Below are positions 56,881-64,000 of a DNA stretch of 64,000 bases, in pieces. Each line of letters starts with the position of its first letter. Within the stretch, counting starts at the first letter, position 1. The translations under genes were made by a program, and so were the position numbers. Location: positions 1 through 64,000 of IMG/VR virus record IMGVR_UViG_3300043778_000063; one strand, given 5' to 3'. The notes beneath the pieces are model-generated. The model was not told the DNA's origin. It saw nothing but the letters and a program-made list of their open reading frames with translations, and did no database searches. The DNA comes from a virus.

Positions 56881-57788
56881 GTTTCGACTTCCGTTTTGCA
56901 GGGCGCGCTGTCCAAGGTCTTTGCGAGTCTTCGTTTCCGTTCTACGGCTTTGACCCAAGAAGCCCTGATCGTTATGCCTTCTGAGATTAAAACCCTACGA
57001 ATTTCTCTGCGGCCAGCTCCATATTTCCTGACAATGAAATCGACGCTTTTGCCATCTAAGTATTCGGATACGATCAATTTTGCATCTGTTATTATAGATT
57101 TAGCCCTACTGCCCAATGGGTGAATTTTTATCCCGGCACCAATCACAATATTACGTATCGCATCATCATGGGTATGATATATTTTCTTGAGGGTGGCAGT
57201 CCCCTTACCGGATGCATACAGTGCTATGATTTCTGATTTGATTTGATCCGAAGCGATATTTTCAAAACAATTGGACGGCTTCTTTCCTGTTCTTATGGCC
57301 GATATCTTAGTTCTGAATTCTGGCGAACGCTTTCCTGGACTGCCTTTTCCGCCGCGCTTCGCTGATGCAGCTTTTTCTCGGGCGGATGCTGACCATACGC
57401 GCTCCCGATTTGATTTGGCAGTTCTTTCCCGCTGATCTTTCGAAGGTGATCTTCTAGGGCTATTGGCTGACATTTTAGCCCTGGCTTCATCCGACTGTTT
57501 CGTGCCTAAACGGCTTCCGGCAATAAGGCATGAATTATAATTTGGCTTCAAAATATCGATAGCGCGCTGCTCAAACATCAATAAGTCTGATGGACGACAT
57601 ACCAAAAGTCGAATGAAGCTCAGATTCTCTAATCCATATTTGTTGCAAGCGCGTTGAAGTGCTCGGCTGTGATGAATGCCCCTCCGCAAATGGGATTTGT
57701 GCATGTACCATCGCATATTGAAATTGACCGCACTTCCGACGTAGAATCCGCCAGATGGTGATTTGATCTGGTAAATTCCAGAATTCAT
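56877..57788 (-). CDS. GIY-YIG homing endonuclease
   Basis: 303 residues from the ATG at 57788 (an ATG at 57800 adds four). GIY-YIG core: SGIYQIKSPSGGFYVGSA, then Arg30, YGLENLSFIRLL, MFEQRAIDILKPNYN with Glu77 and Asn88. A linker with KMSANSPRRSP and other NUMOD-like basic repeats follows. Two HTH-like repeats end the protein (EIIALYASGKGTATLKKIYH and IVSEYLDGKSVDFIVRKYGA). Clearly more A/T-rich than neighbouring structural genes, so probably an inserted selfish gene. Confidence 0.9.
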   Translation of the reverse strand: MNSGIYQIKSPSGGFYVGSAVNFNMRWYMHKSHLRRGIHHSRALQRACNKYGLENLSFIRLLVCRPSDLLMFEQRAIDILKPNYNSCLIAGSRLGTKQSDEARAKMSANSPRRSPSKDQRERTAKSNRERVWSASAREKAASAKRGGKGSPGKRSPEFRTKISAIRTGKKPSNCFENIASDQIKSEIIALYASGKGTATLKKIYHTHDDAIRNIVIGAGIKIHPLGSRAKSIITDAKLIVSEYLDGKSVDFIVRKYGAGRREIRRVLISEGITIRASWVKAVERKRRLAKTLDSAPCKTEVET

Positions 57789-57789
57789 C

Positions 57790-58335
57790 TCAGTTTCCAT
57801 TCTGCAAGGTGATCACACATTTTGTCCATCCAGCAGTCAGCCCCCAAGGCTCAGGGACCAGCGTCACAAGCCACACTGTTCCGTCAGGCAATCGTATCAG
57901 ATCGCCACCCTTGAGCAAAACGCGCACCACTCCGTTCAGCGTTCCCGACACATAAAGCGCGCGCATTTCTCCCTGAAGGTTGAGCCCTTCCGTCTGATGG
58001 AGATCGCGCGTTGATAATGCCTGGACCTGCCCGATCAGGTTGAGCGCGGTGGTCATCGCCTCCGAGGCGATGGGCGTCGGCTGGATTTGGCTGAGGAGGT
58101 AGGTTCCGAGCCCCCCGGTGGTTCCCGTCAGTTGCGACGTGATCGTGGTGGCCGGCAGCAGCGCTCCGGCGTCGGATAGCGTCTGGCCGGCCTGCAGGAC
58201 CCCGCTGGCGACGTTGGTGACGGTCAGGACATCGCCCGAGACCGAGGCAGTGATTGCGCCTGGGGTGGCGAACGAGGGCGCCTGACTGCCATCTGGATTC
58301 TGCGCGCCGGGCCCGGTGCTGATCTGGACAGTCAC
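57790..58335 (-). CDS. Minor head-tail protein with one inserted module
   Basis: 181 residues. After a short start, residues ~24-97 are a copy of the shared module; the remaining ~85 residues are a small beta domain (TEGLNLQGEMRALYVSGTLN, VVRVLLKGGDLIRLPDGTVW LVTLVPEPW). The latter recalls small tail proteins between capsid and sheath genes. So nearly half of this protein is the module. Confidence 0.7.
   Translation of the reverse strand: MTVQISTGPGAQNPDGSQAPSFATPGAITASVSGDVLTVTNVASGVLQAGQTLSDAGALLPATTITSQLTGTTGGLGTYLLSQIQPTPIASEAMTTALNLIGQVQALSTRDLHQTEGLNLQGEMRALYVSGTLNGVVRVLLKGGDLIRLPDGTVWLVTLVPEPWGLTAGWTKCVITLQNGN
58045..58266 (-). repeat. Beta module inside the minor protein
   Basis: Contains ITASVSGDVLTVTNVASGVL, LPATTITSQLTGTTGGLGTY and IASEAMTT. 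Confidence 0.85.
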
Positions 58336-58402
58336 CGGGATCAGAGGGTTGACCGCACCGACGTAGGGAGAAACGAGGCCGTGAAGGTTGATCGCAGCCT
58401 CC

Positions 58403-59044
58403 TCAATTCATTCCAAATACCTGCAAAAATGCGAATATCGCATCGGTGGCCGTCGCCGCATTGATCGTCACCGCAACCGAGATCGCGGCGGACTCGTTCA
58501 GCGTGAGCAATGAAAATGCGGTGAGCGTGGCTAGATCCGCGCCACATTGACCGGCTTCGTGGATCGCGATTTGCGTATTCGAACCTGCGGCGCCATACTT
58601 GAACACATTGGCCGTGAGTTGCCAGCCGCCTGCCGAGGTCGTGGTGACGGGACCAAGTGCGGCGACAGTCGTGCCGCCGCTGACAATTGATCCAACGGCC
58701 GGCGCCGTCGCACCCATGATGATTTTGAACGTCTTGCTGGTCGCATTCAGTGCCGAGCCGGCTGCCATGATGTTGATGCCGCGATTCGCGATATCAAAGG
58801 CACCAACCGGAATACTCCCCACCGCCACCACATAGTCGCTCCCGGTCCCTGCAGGATTTCGACCGGCCGCTATGGTCTGAACGATCAGATTGCCGTCATC
58901 GCCCATCTGCAACGGGTTGTTGGCATTGGCGCCGAATGTTGCAGCACCGTTACCAAGCGATGCCCCGATCGCGGCAGCTTGGGCAGCGTTCAGATTGACA
59001 TCGCCAAGCGACGACCAAAGCACGAGGGAACTTTTGAGGGCCAT
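58403..59044 (-). CDS. Structural protein, unassigned
   Basis: 213 residues, Ala/Thr/Gly-rich beta pattern (GGTTVAALGPVTTTSAGGWQ, TAFSLLTLNESAAISVAVTI). Starts MALKSSLVLWSSLGDVNL. Resembles beta-structured virion proteins, but no family recognised; not the shared module. Confidence 0.65.
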   Translation of the reverse strand: MALKSSLVLWSSLGDVNLNAAQAAAIGASLGNGAATFGANANNPLQMGDDGNLIVQTIAAGRNPAGTGSDYVVAVGSIPVGAFDIANRGINIMAAGSALNATSKTFKIIMGATAPAVGSIVSGGTTVAALGPVTTTSAGGWQLTANVFKYGAAGSNTQIAIHEAGQCGADLATLTAFSLLTLNESAAISVAVTINAATATDAIFAFLQVFGMN

Positions 59045-59087
59045 GGTAGAACTCCTTCAGGTTTGCTCTGGGCGCCGAGGCGAATGA

Positions 59088-59597
59088 TTACCCGACTGCG
59101 GAGGTCGGCGGAAGCGGCTTGTGGATCTCGGCTTGGAGGGCGGCGGCGGCCGCAGCCTCATCGGTCGGCGGGGCGGGCGGCGCGGGAGCCTTGGCGGCCG
59201 CGGCGGCGATCTCTGCGGCCTGAGCGGCGGCGACATCTTCGGGCGAACTGGTCGAGGAATACGGTGGGGGCGGGTATTTTGCGGCGCTGTAGCCGGCCGC
59301 AACCCACTGCTCGATGGTCGGGCCGCCGGACTGGAGCGCCGGCGCTGATTCGCCGCGGACAGTCGGAGCGGCGGGCGGCAGCGGGACCGCGGCGCTCGGC
59401 GCGGCTGGCGTTGCCGCCAGCACGTGATCGCCACCAAGCGGCGTCATCGGGTTGCTCGGCGGCAGCGGCGCATTGATCTGGGCCGCGAGTTCGGCGCTGA
59501 TCGCCGGTTCCGCATTCACCCGTTCCCAATCGTCAATCATCGGAGCAACGCGCGCCTTGAAGGCCCGGTAGTCGGCATAGAAGCTGTCGAGATCCAT
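59088..59597 (-). CDS. Ala/Pro-rich protein
   Basis: 169 residues. A helical N-terminus (LDSFYADYRAFKARVAPMID) then long Ala/Pro-rich disordered stretches. Might be a linker or decoration protein. Unknown function. Confidence 0.55.
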   Translation of the reverse strand: MDLDSFYADYRAFKARVAPMIDDWERVNAEPAISAELAAQINAPLPPSNPMTPLGGDHVLAATPAAPSAAVPLPPAAPTVRGESAPALQSGGPTIEQWVAAGYSAAKYPPPPYSSTSSPEDVAAAQAAEIAAAAAKAPAPPAPPTDEAAAAAALQAEIHKPLPPTSAVG

Positions 59598-59618
59598 AGG
59601 ACCCTCCTCAGGTTGGGT

Positions 59619-60152
59619 TTACGTCACTTCGTGGCTGATCGACCCCAGGAGCATCCCTGTCCAGACCAAAGGTTTGGTCGAGGTGCCGGCCGAAGCCGTG
59701 TGACCCTGGGCGACCAAGCCGCGAGCCGCTGCGACATCTCTAGCACGAATGTCCCAAGGATTCGTCCAGAAAAACTCGCGCAGGACCAGCGTGACAGGGC
59801 TAAGGGGCGGCGTGTTCGTGTCCACGATCGATTGCCGCAATTGACCGGCAATGCCCTCGCCGACCATGTTGAGCGTCGCGGTCGCATCGTAGCCGTTGGC
59901 GACCAGCAGCGCGCCAGCGGCCGGGCCCCATTCATGGCTTTTGGCAGCGATCATGTTGCGGAAGAACGGCCGCGGGGGAATGCCAGCGCGGGGGGCACCG
60001 AATTCCTGTATGGCGGCCACAGTGGCTACCTTGGTGCCGTTGGGATAGGTCGCGTTCTCAAGGAATCCGACCTTGACGGTCTGCGCCGACGTTACGGCAC
60101 CGGCCATCTTCTGCAATTGGGCTTGGAATTTGTTCCCGCCGCGGACAGGCAT
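59619..60152 (-). CDS. Head-tail joining / tail completion protein
   Basis: 177 residues. VKVGFLENATYPNGTKVATV AAIQEFGAP and IPPRPFFRNMIAAKSHEW are the marks of the HK97-gp10-like family, which joins head and tail. Directly after the head-completion gene. Confidence 0.85.
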   Translation of the reverse strand: MPVRGGNKFQAQLQKMAGAVTSAQTVKVGFLENATYPNGTKVATVAAIQEFGAPRAGIPPRPFFRNMIAAKSHEWGPAAGALLVANGYDATATLNMVGEGIAGQLRQSIVDTNTPPLSPVTLVLREFFWTNPWDIRARDVAAARGLVAQGHTASAGTSTKPLVWTGMLLGSISHEVT

Positions 60153-60155
60153 GGT

Positions 60156-60659
60156 TCAATATCCGCCGCGCCACCGGCCGCCATACGGGAAGAGCAAGCT
60201 GTTTTCTGGCAGGATCGTCGGCTGCGCGACGTAGAAACCCTGCCGATAATTTGCGCTGGCAAACCAAAATTCTGCACCATAGCGCGTGGTCATAAACCAT
60301 GCCTGCGACGGCGAGCCCTCGTTGGCGTCCCCCATGTCGGCACCCACCGACACCGAGCCCTCCGAGGCCGTGTTGATTCGCCCCACGATCGGCGAGGCGG
60401 GCTGGCCGGTCGCGGCCGGGTTTCCGAACGCATCCCGCGGCGCGTTGAGCCACGCGATGTGCGCCGTCAGCAGGTAGAGCAGCCCCGTCAGTATCCCGCC
60501 GGTCGGGTCCTGCTGATAGGCCGGGTTGCAGGTATCGTTGCTGCAGAAATTGGTGGCCCGGTTGAACCACGCCTGCGCCGCCACCGGGTTCACAGCCGAG
60601 AACTCGCCGAATTGCGCGATCCAGTCCGTGAATACGAATGTGATCGCTGGCGTCGTCAT
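60156..60659 (-). CDS. Head completion protein (DUF4054)
   Basis: 167 residues. FNRATNFCSNDTCNP, LLYLLTAHIAWLNAP, INTASEGSVSVGADM and QAWFMTTRYGAEFWFAS follow DUF4054, an adaptor at the portal. ATGA-coupled to the gene before it. Confidence 0.88.
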   Translation of the reverse strand: MTTPAITFVFTDWIAQFGEFSAVNPVAAQAWFNRATNFCSNDTCNPAYQQDPTGGILTGLLYLLTAHIAWLNAPRDAFGNPAATGQPASPIVGRINTASEGSVSVGADMGDANEGSPSQAWFMTTRYGAEFWFASANYRQGFYVAQPTILPENSLLFPYGGRWRGGY

Positions 60660-61012
60660 TCCGCAGCCTGATCGGTGACTTTTGGTTCCTGCTCGGTCTT
60701 GTCCTCGTTCTCGCCTGCCAGCGCGTTGTCTCCGAGCATCTTCGCTTTGAATGCGCGCACTGCCGCAGTCTCGGCGCGGATTGCCACTTCAATTGCCTTC
60801 GCGCCCTTGGCCTCTTCCATGAGCTCGGCCGCCGCAGCCACGACGCCGAGTTCTACCTGATCAATGACCTGCTTGACCTGGTCGAACATGGCACCGAGCC
60901 TTCCCGCCAACCGCTTCCCACCGATCTCCTGAGGCATCATCACGTCCTTCAAAGGCGCCGCCAGAACGCGGTCAAGTTCCTGACTCTTCGCGAGCGTCTC
61001 CGCGAAGGTCAC
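60656..61012 (-). CDS. Helical head-region protein
   Basis: 118 residues from the GTG at 61012 (GTGA with the upstream gene). Helical: FDQVKQVIDQVELGVVAAAA, then IEVAIRAETAAVRAFKAKML. Unknown function. Confidence 0.6.
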   Translation of the reverse strand: MTFAETLAKSQELDRVLAAPLKDVMMPQEIGGKRLAGRLGAMFDQVKQVIDQVELGVVAAAAELMEEAKGAKAIEVAIRAETAAVRAFKAKMLGDNALAGENEDKTEQEPKVTDQAAE

Positions 61013-61365
61013 AGCGTAGGGTTTGACTTGGCTTCCTCCTCGAGGAGAAAGATCTGCTTCAGTTGGACGGCCGGGTTCAGCCTGTTCTGCGCCAGCCATT
61101 TGCCCCACCATTCCGCGTCGACGTCCGTGATCCCAGGCTCAAGATCGTCCGGACTAGTGTTGCCGGCTCCCGTGTGCAGAGGGGACGGACCGTTGAGCCG
61201 GATGCCGGGTCCATCATGGACCGTCGGCTTGACGCCGGTGCCGTCATCCCAACCCACTTTCGAGAGACGGATTGCGACGCCGTTCGGGATGCGGCAGGCG
61301 ATGCGCACCGTCTTCCGTTCCGGCTGCATCTCGCTAGACGCCTTTTCTTGGTCTGGTTTCAACAT
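61009..61365 (-). CDS. Conserved head-region protein, paralog of the next
   Basis: 118 residues from the ATG at 61365 (GAAGAGG upstream), which overlaps the preceding gene by 32 bases. VRIACRIPNGVAIRL, then ITDVDAEWWGKWLAQNRLNP and KQIFLLEEE align with the upstream gene (VIVACKIGVPYVNLQL, YGIDKDWFDQWLDQNKRSA, LIFAHEKED). A diverged tandem duplication. Function unknown. Confidence 0.7.
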   Translation of the reverse strand: MLKPDQEKASSEMQPERKTVRIACRIPNGVAIRLSKVGWDDGTGVKPTVHDGPGIRLNGPSPLHTGAGNTSPDDLEPGITDVDAEWWGKWLAQNRLNPAVQLKQIFLLEEEAKSNPTL

Positions 61366-62023
61366 CGCTGACCTCTTCCCGGGTGGGCTTGGCGAACGCC
61401 CTGATGCGCGGATCGGACTTCGGATTGATCGGCTCCAGGCCACTCAGGATCGCCGCCTGTTCGGTCGCCTGCCCGCGCACCATATCCTCTTTTTCATGGG
61501 CGAAGATCAACCCATTCATCACGAGCGCGCTGCGCTTGTTCTGGTCCAACCACTGATCGAACCAGTCCTTGTCGATCCCGTAGTTCAGCGCGGCGCCGCC
61601 GACCATGACCGGAGGGTCGGGAAATTCCGATGGCTTCGCGCCTCGAGGATAGGCCGTGCCGCGGAGCCGGACAACTGACCCGGTCCGCCGTCCCTGCATC
61701 CGCTTCCGCGAGCCGGTCTGCGTCTCCTCGTTGACCTCGATCATCTCGCAAAGCTGCAGGTTGACATACGGCACGCCGATCTTGCAGGCGACGATCACCT
61801 TTGCGCCGGCGCGCTGGGGCTGCGCGACACCCCCAGAGGCGGCCGCAACGGCGCCAGGATCAGCGAACGCCTTCTGATTCAGCGCCTGGATTTGCTCGGA
61901 TGTCGGGCCATTGGATTCGCGTGGAGCGGCGCCTGCCATTTCGGCCCGGGCCTGCGCGGCGCCCTCGGCCCGCAGACGATCCTCACGCTCTGCTCGCTTC
62001 TGCTTGGCCGTCAGTGTCGACAT
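61334..62023 (-). CDS. Conserved head-region protein
   Basis: 229 residues. Disordered first ~70, then KVIVACKIGVPYVNLQLCEM, SVVRLRGTAYPRGAKPSEFP, GIDKDWFDQWLDQNK and AAILSGLEPINPKSDPRIRA. This gene regularly follows the major capsid gene in related phages; the role is unknown to me. Confidence 0.75.
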   Translation of the reverse strand: MSTLTAKQKRAEREDRLRAEGAAQARAEMAGAAPRESNGPTSEQIQALNQKAFADPGAVAAASGGVAQPQRAGAKVIVACKIGVPYVNLQLCEMIEVNEETQTGSRKRMQGRRTGSVVRLRGTAYPRGAKPSEFPDPPVMVGGAALNYGIDKDWFDQWLDQNKRSALVMNGLIFAHEKEDMVRGQATEQAAILSGLEPINPKSDPRIRAFAKPTREEVSDVETRPRKGV

Positions 62024-62048
62024 GATCTCTTCCCTTCGTTGTGAGCCC

Positions 62049-62075
62049 GCCTCTCCACGTTATATATGGAGAGGC
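62049..62075. other. Perfect stem-loop after the capsid gene
   Basis: GCCTCTCCA/TGGAGAGGC, nine pairs, nine-base AT-rich loop. No U-run on either strand, so it may slow transcription or stabilise the capsid mRNA 3' end rather than terminate. Confidence 0.5.
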
Positions 62076-62133
62076 TAAGGCTTCATACACAATTTTCCCC
62101 GGGAAGGGTTTCGATCCACGCCCTCGTGAGCGA

Positions 62134-63246
62134 CTAAACGCCGAGCATCCCAGCTATGCCAACCGGCATTCTCGTGACAACACCGAAGATCCCGCTCGTG
62201 TATTTCTGCAGCCAACTTGAGGCCTGCGGGATCAGTTTGTGTGCGCGGAGCTTCTCGTTGTAGGCTGGATAGGCGACTTTGCCGCCATCGATGTTATCGA
62301 CGATGATCTGAAACACGTTCCCGATGGCGGAATCGCCCTGGGTGTTGTTGGTGGTTTTCTGCCCGTACTGCGGCGCGGGGACAATTTTCATGTTCGGGAA
62401 GCCGCGCTTCAGGAGATCCTTGACGAAGACGCCGAACGAGTTCGCGAATTCCAGGGCAAGTTGCGACTGCGGCGATAGCGCCAGCGTCATCGGCGAGTCC
62501 ATCTCAACCGCACCGTTGGTCTGATTGATGATCTGCTCGACCACCGCCAGGATGTCGTTGTAGACCTCGTTGGCAGTTGCGGCCGGCGAGCCGGCGTTGA
62601 ACCATGATGTCCCGCCCCACGCCTTGATGGCGGGCGTCAAAAACGCCGAGAGGTACGGGTTGTTGATCAAGCCGTAGTTCTGCAGGCCAGCCAGGCCGAA
62701 GGCATATCCGAGGTTTCCGAATCGATTGAGCAATCCGGCCGCAGCGCTGGTGAGTTCGCCGACGTAGTTGATCCGCATCAAGCCGGCGCGCTCGGTCTCC
62801 CGCTCGCCGTAGTTGACGAAGGTCTGGAACAGATAGGACTGGAGTTGCGGGTAATTGAAGTTGATGCCGGTGCGGCCGTTGTTCGAATAATCGTCGTAGC
62901 TGGAAACTTCGCCGTTCTCCTCGATGACCGGGAAGATGTAGGTTTCCATTAGCCAGTCGCCGACCTTGCGCTCACCACCGAGGATCTTGGCGATCTGCAG
63001 CGGGGCAAATACGAACCGGATCACATCCGGGCTGATGCCGGTGGTGAGCATCGCGGGGAGCGCCGCATTCGGATCGGTGCCCAAGGTGCCGGCGGCATCG
63101 AACGCCATTTGTCTGAGCGACTTGTCCCCCGTGTTCTTCCACTCATCGGGAATGAACATTCGGGCGCCATCGAAAATAACCCCGCCCTCGTGGTTAAGGA
63201 CGTGCCTCACCTTGTTAAACTCGGCGATTGCTTGGTTCCGGTCCAT
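62134..63246 (-). CDS. Major capsid protein
   Basis: 370 residues. DFIRFVFAPLQIAK-type segment (VIRFVFAPLQIAKILGGERK), WLMETYIFPVIEENGEVSSY DDYSNNGRTG, NYPQLQSYLFQTFVNYGERE TERAG and LGNRFGNLGYAFG-like region are typical of the DUF2184 capsid family of myoviruses. HK97-fold shell protein. Position just after the capsid accessory gene fits. Confidence 0.9.
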   Translation of the reverse strand: MDRNQAIAEFNKVRHVLNHEGGVIFDGARMFIPDEWKNTGDKSLRQMAFDAAGTLGTDPNAALPAMLTTGISPDVIRFVFAPLQIAKILGGERKVGDWLMETYIFPVIEENGEVSSYDDYSNNGRTGINFNYPQLQSYLFQTFVNYGERETERAGLMRINYVGELTSAAAGLLNRFGNLGYAFGLAGLQNYGLINNPYLSAFLTPAIKAWGGTSWFNAGSPAATANEVYNDILAVVEQIINQTNGAVEMDSPMTLALSPQSQLALEFANSFGVFVKDLLKRGFPNMKIVPAPQYGQKTTNNTQGDSAIGNVFQIIVDNIDGGKVAYPAYNEKLRAHKLIPQASSWLQKYTSGIFGVVTRMPVGIAGMLGV

Positions 63247-63311
63247 CGATGAAGCTCCTGCTTTCCCGTTTCAATCCGCCTCAAACGAGACGTCAAAAAG
63301 TGACAACCCTA

Positions 63312-64000
63312 TCAGTTACCGCCGGCGTCCTTGAACGAACTGATCTTCACGGGCTCGAGCGGCAGGCCAGTCGAGCGCGCGTAGAAGGCGGTTTCGACCG
63401 CGAGGCTGGCTACAATCGTATTCGATGTGACGGTTTGGGTCGGATTCACGGCCATCGTTCCGCCCGTGCCGCCCGTGCCCGTGATATTGGCGGTGATCGT
63501 GGTGCCAGCCACGACAGTCGGGCCAGTAAGCACATCCCCCACCGCGAATGTTCCGGTCGCGGTACCGATGGTCAGGATTCCATAGGTGCCTGAAATCGTC
63601 TCTGATGCGGCCGTGATCTCACCCACGTTAAGGGAATATGTTCCCACTCCTCCGGGAGTTCCAGTCAATTGGGCCACGATCAGCGGAGCCGGTGCGGTCG
63701 GTATCGAAGTGCCGGAAATTGCAGCTCCAGGTGTGACGGTGCCAGAACCGACGTTCGTGACCGTCATGATATTGCCGGAGATCGAACCGGTCACCGAGAA
63801 CGTGGCCGGAGCGATGGTGCTGGTCGTCGCCGAGGCGCCACCGAAGGCTGTCCCGGTCGGTGCGAACGCCACCTTGCCGGTAGCAACGAATGCGAATGCT
63901 TTCTGGCCGTACTCAGCCTCGGTAGTACCGTCGTTCTGAACTGCGAAGTCGCCGGCGATCTGCAGCGCCGTCTGAGCGCCTGGTTGGACTTGCAAGCCGG
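63312..64000 (-). CDS. Capsid accessory (decoration/cement-like) protein with two modules, truncated by window edge
   Basis: The frame is open to the window end; a TTG at 63995 is not necessarily the start. The N-terminal visible part (QIAGDFAVQNDGTTEAEYGQ KAFAFVATGKVA) and the ending LEPVKISSFKDAGGN resemble head-stabilising proteins encoded before the major capsid gene. Two copies of the shared module occupy residues ~65-196 between them, so the module makes up most of what is visible. Confidence 0.75.
   Translation of the reverse strand, partial: GLQVQPGAQTALQIAGDFAVQNDGTTEAEYGQKAFAFVATGKVAFAPTGTAFGGASATTSTIAPATFSVTGSISGNIMTVTNVGSGTVTPGAAISGTSIPTAPAPLIVAQLTGTPGGVGTYSLNVGEITAASETISGTYGILTIGTATGTFAVGDVLTGPTVVAGTTITANITGTGGTGGTMAVNPTQTVTSNTIVASLAVETAFYARSTGLPLEPVKISSFKDAGGN
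63408..63803 (-). repeat. Two beta modules inside the capsid accessory protein
   Basis: Copy 1 (63591-63803): VTGSISGNIMTVTNVGSGTV and TGTPGGVGTYSLNVGE. Copy 2 (63408-63590): TGTFAVGDVLTGPTVVAGTT and TGTGGTGGTMAVNPTQTVTS. Confidence 0.85.

Noticed and set aside
59424-60671. 415-codon plus-strand frame over head-completion genes
   Set aside because: Antisense to DUF4054 and gp10-like genes with clear motifs; very Arg-rich.
1-64000. CRISPR array
   Set aside because: The only tandem arrays are the coding repeat at 63-186 and the protein modules, neither with unique spacers of constant length.

Overview
The window is a stretch of a tailed bacteriophage genome (or a complete-looking prophage region) with a contractile tail. 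It is cut at both ends: a repeat-rich gene is truncated at base 1 and a capsid-accessory gene is truncated at base 64000. The host is probably an alphaproteobacterium of the Bradyrhizobium/Rhodopseudomonas type. I infer this from the high GC content, a CTTGAC/CTATGT-type promoter, and an outer-membrane protein whose N-terminus resembles RopB/Omp25-like proteins of that group. No integrase, tRNA or CRISPR array is visible.

Layout. (1) 1-1702, plus strand: a repeat protein, two small genes and a C5-cytosine methyltransferase. (2) 21.7-1.7 kb, minus strand: from upstream to downstream this runs through a repressor-like gene with a predicted leaderless transcript, recombination and resolvase genes, an Xre regulator, a PAPS-reductase-like protein, two more methyltransferase-type genes, a replication protein, many tiny overlapping genes, a TGT-like (possible DNA transglycosylase) gene, an AP2-domain gene, an HNH nuclease, the large terminase and the portal. 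One plus-strand gene (13.6 kb) interrupts the block. (3) 21.8-32.5 kb, plus strand: an early operon from a divergent promoter with an HNH nuclease, an ERF-family annealing protein, a YqaJ/lambda-type exonuclease, a DUF1643 protein, a radical-SAM protein and many small accessory genes. (4) 64-32.5 kb, minus strand: the structural module in order of transcription: capsid accessory protein, major capsid protein, head completion, GIY-YIG homing nuclease, secreted LamG-like and SGNH/SPRY proteins, tail terminator, sheath (DUF3383), tube, frameshifted tail-assembly chaperone, short tape measure, baseplate hub/spike/gpW/gpJ/DUF2612, tail-fibre and collar proteins with signal peptides, endolysin, membrane lysis proteins and a host-like outer-membrane protein.

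Most genes overlap their neighbour by ATGA, GTGA or TGATG. I used this to choose starts and to propose several mini-genes.

The most unusual features are these. The portal protein carries a C-terminal domain that reads as a catalytically complete topoisomerase IB, joined through an HPRxxDGKFGSG linker that recurs in the adjacent protein. A beta-rich module of about 60-75 residues occurs nine times inside five different virion proteins. A canonical A_AAT_TTT slippery site lies in the tail chaperone gene. A long series of tail-fibre and hydrolase proteins begins with Sec-type signal peptides. All family assignments come from reading motifs by eye; no database search was run.
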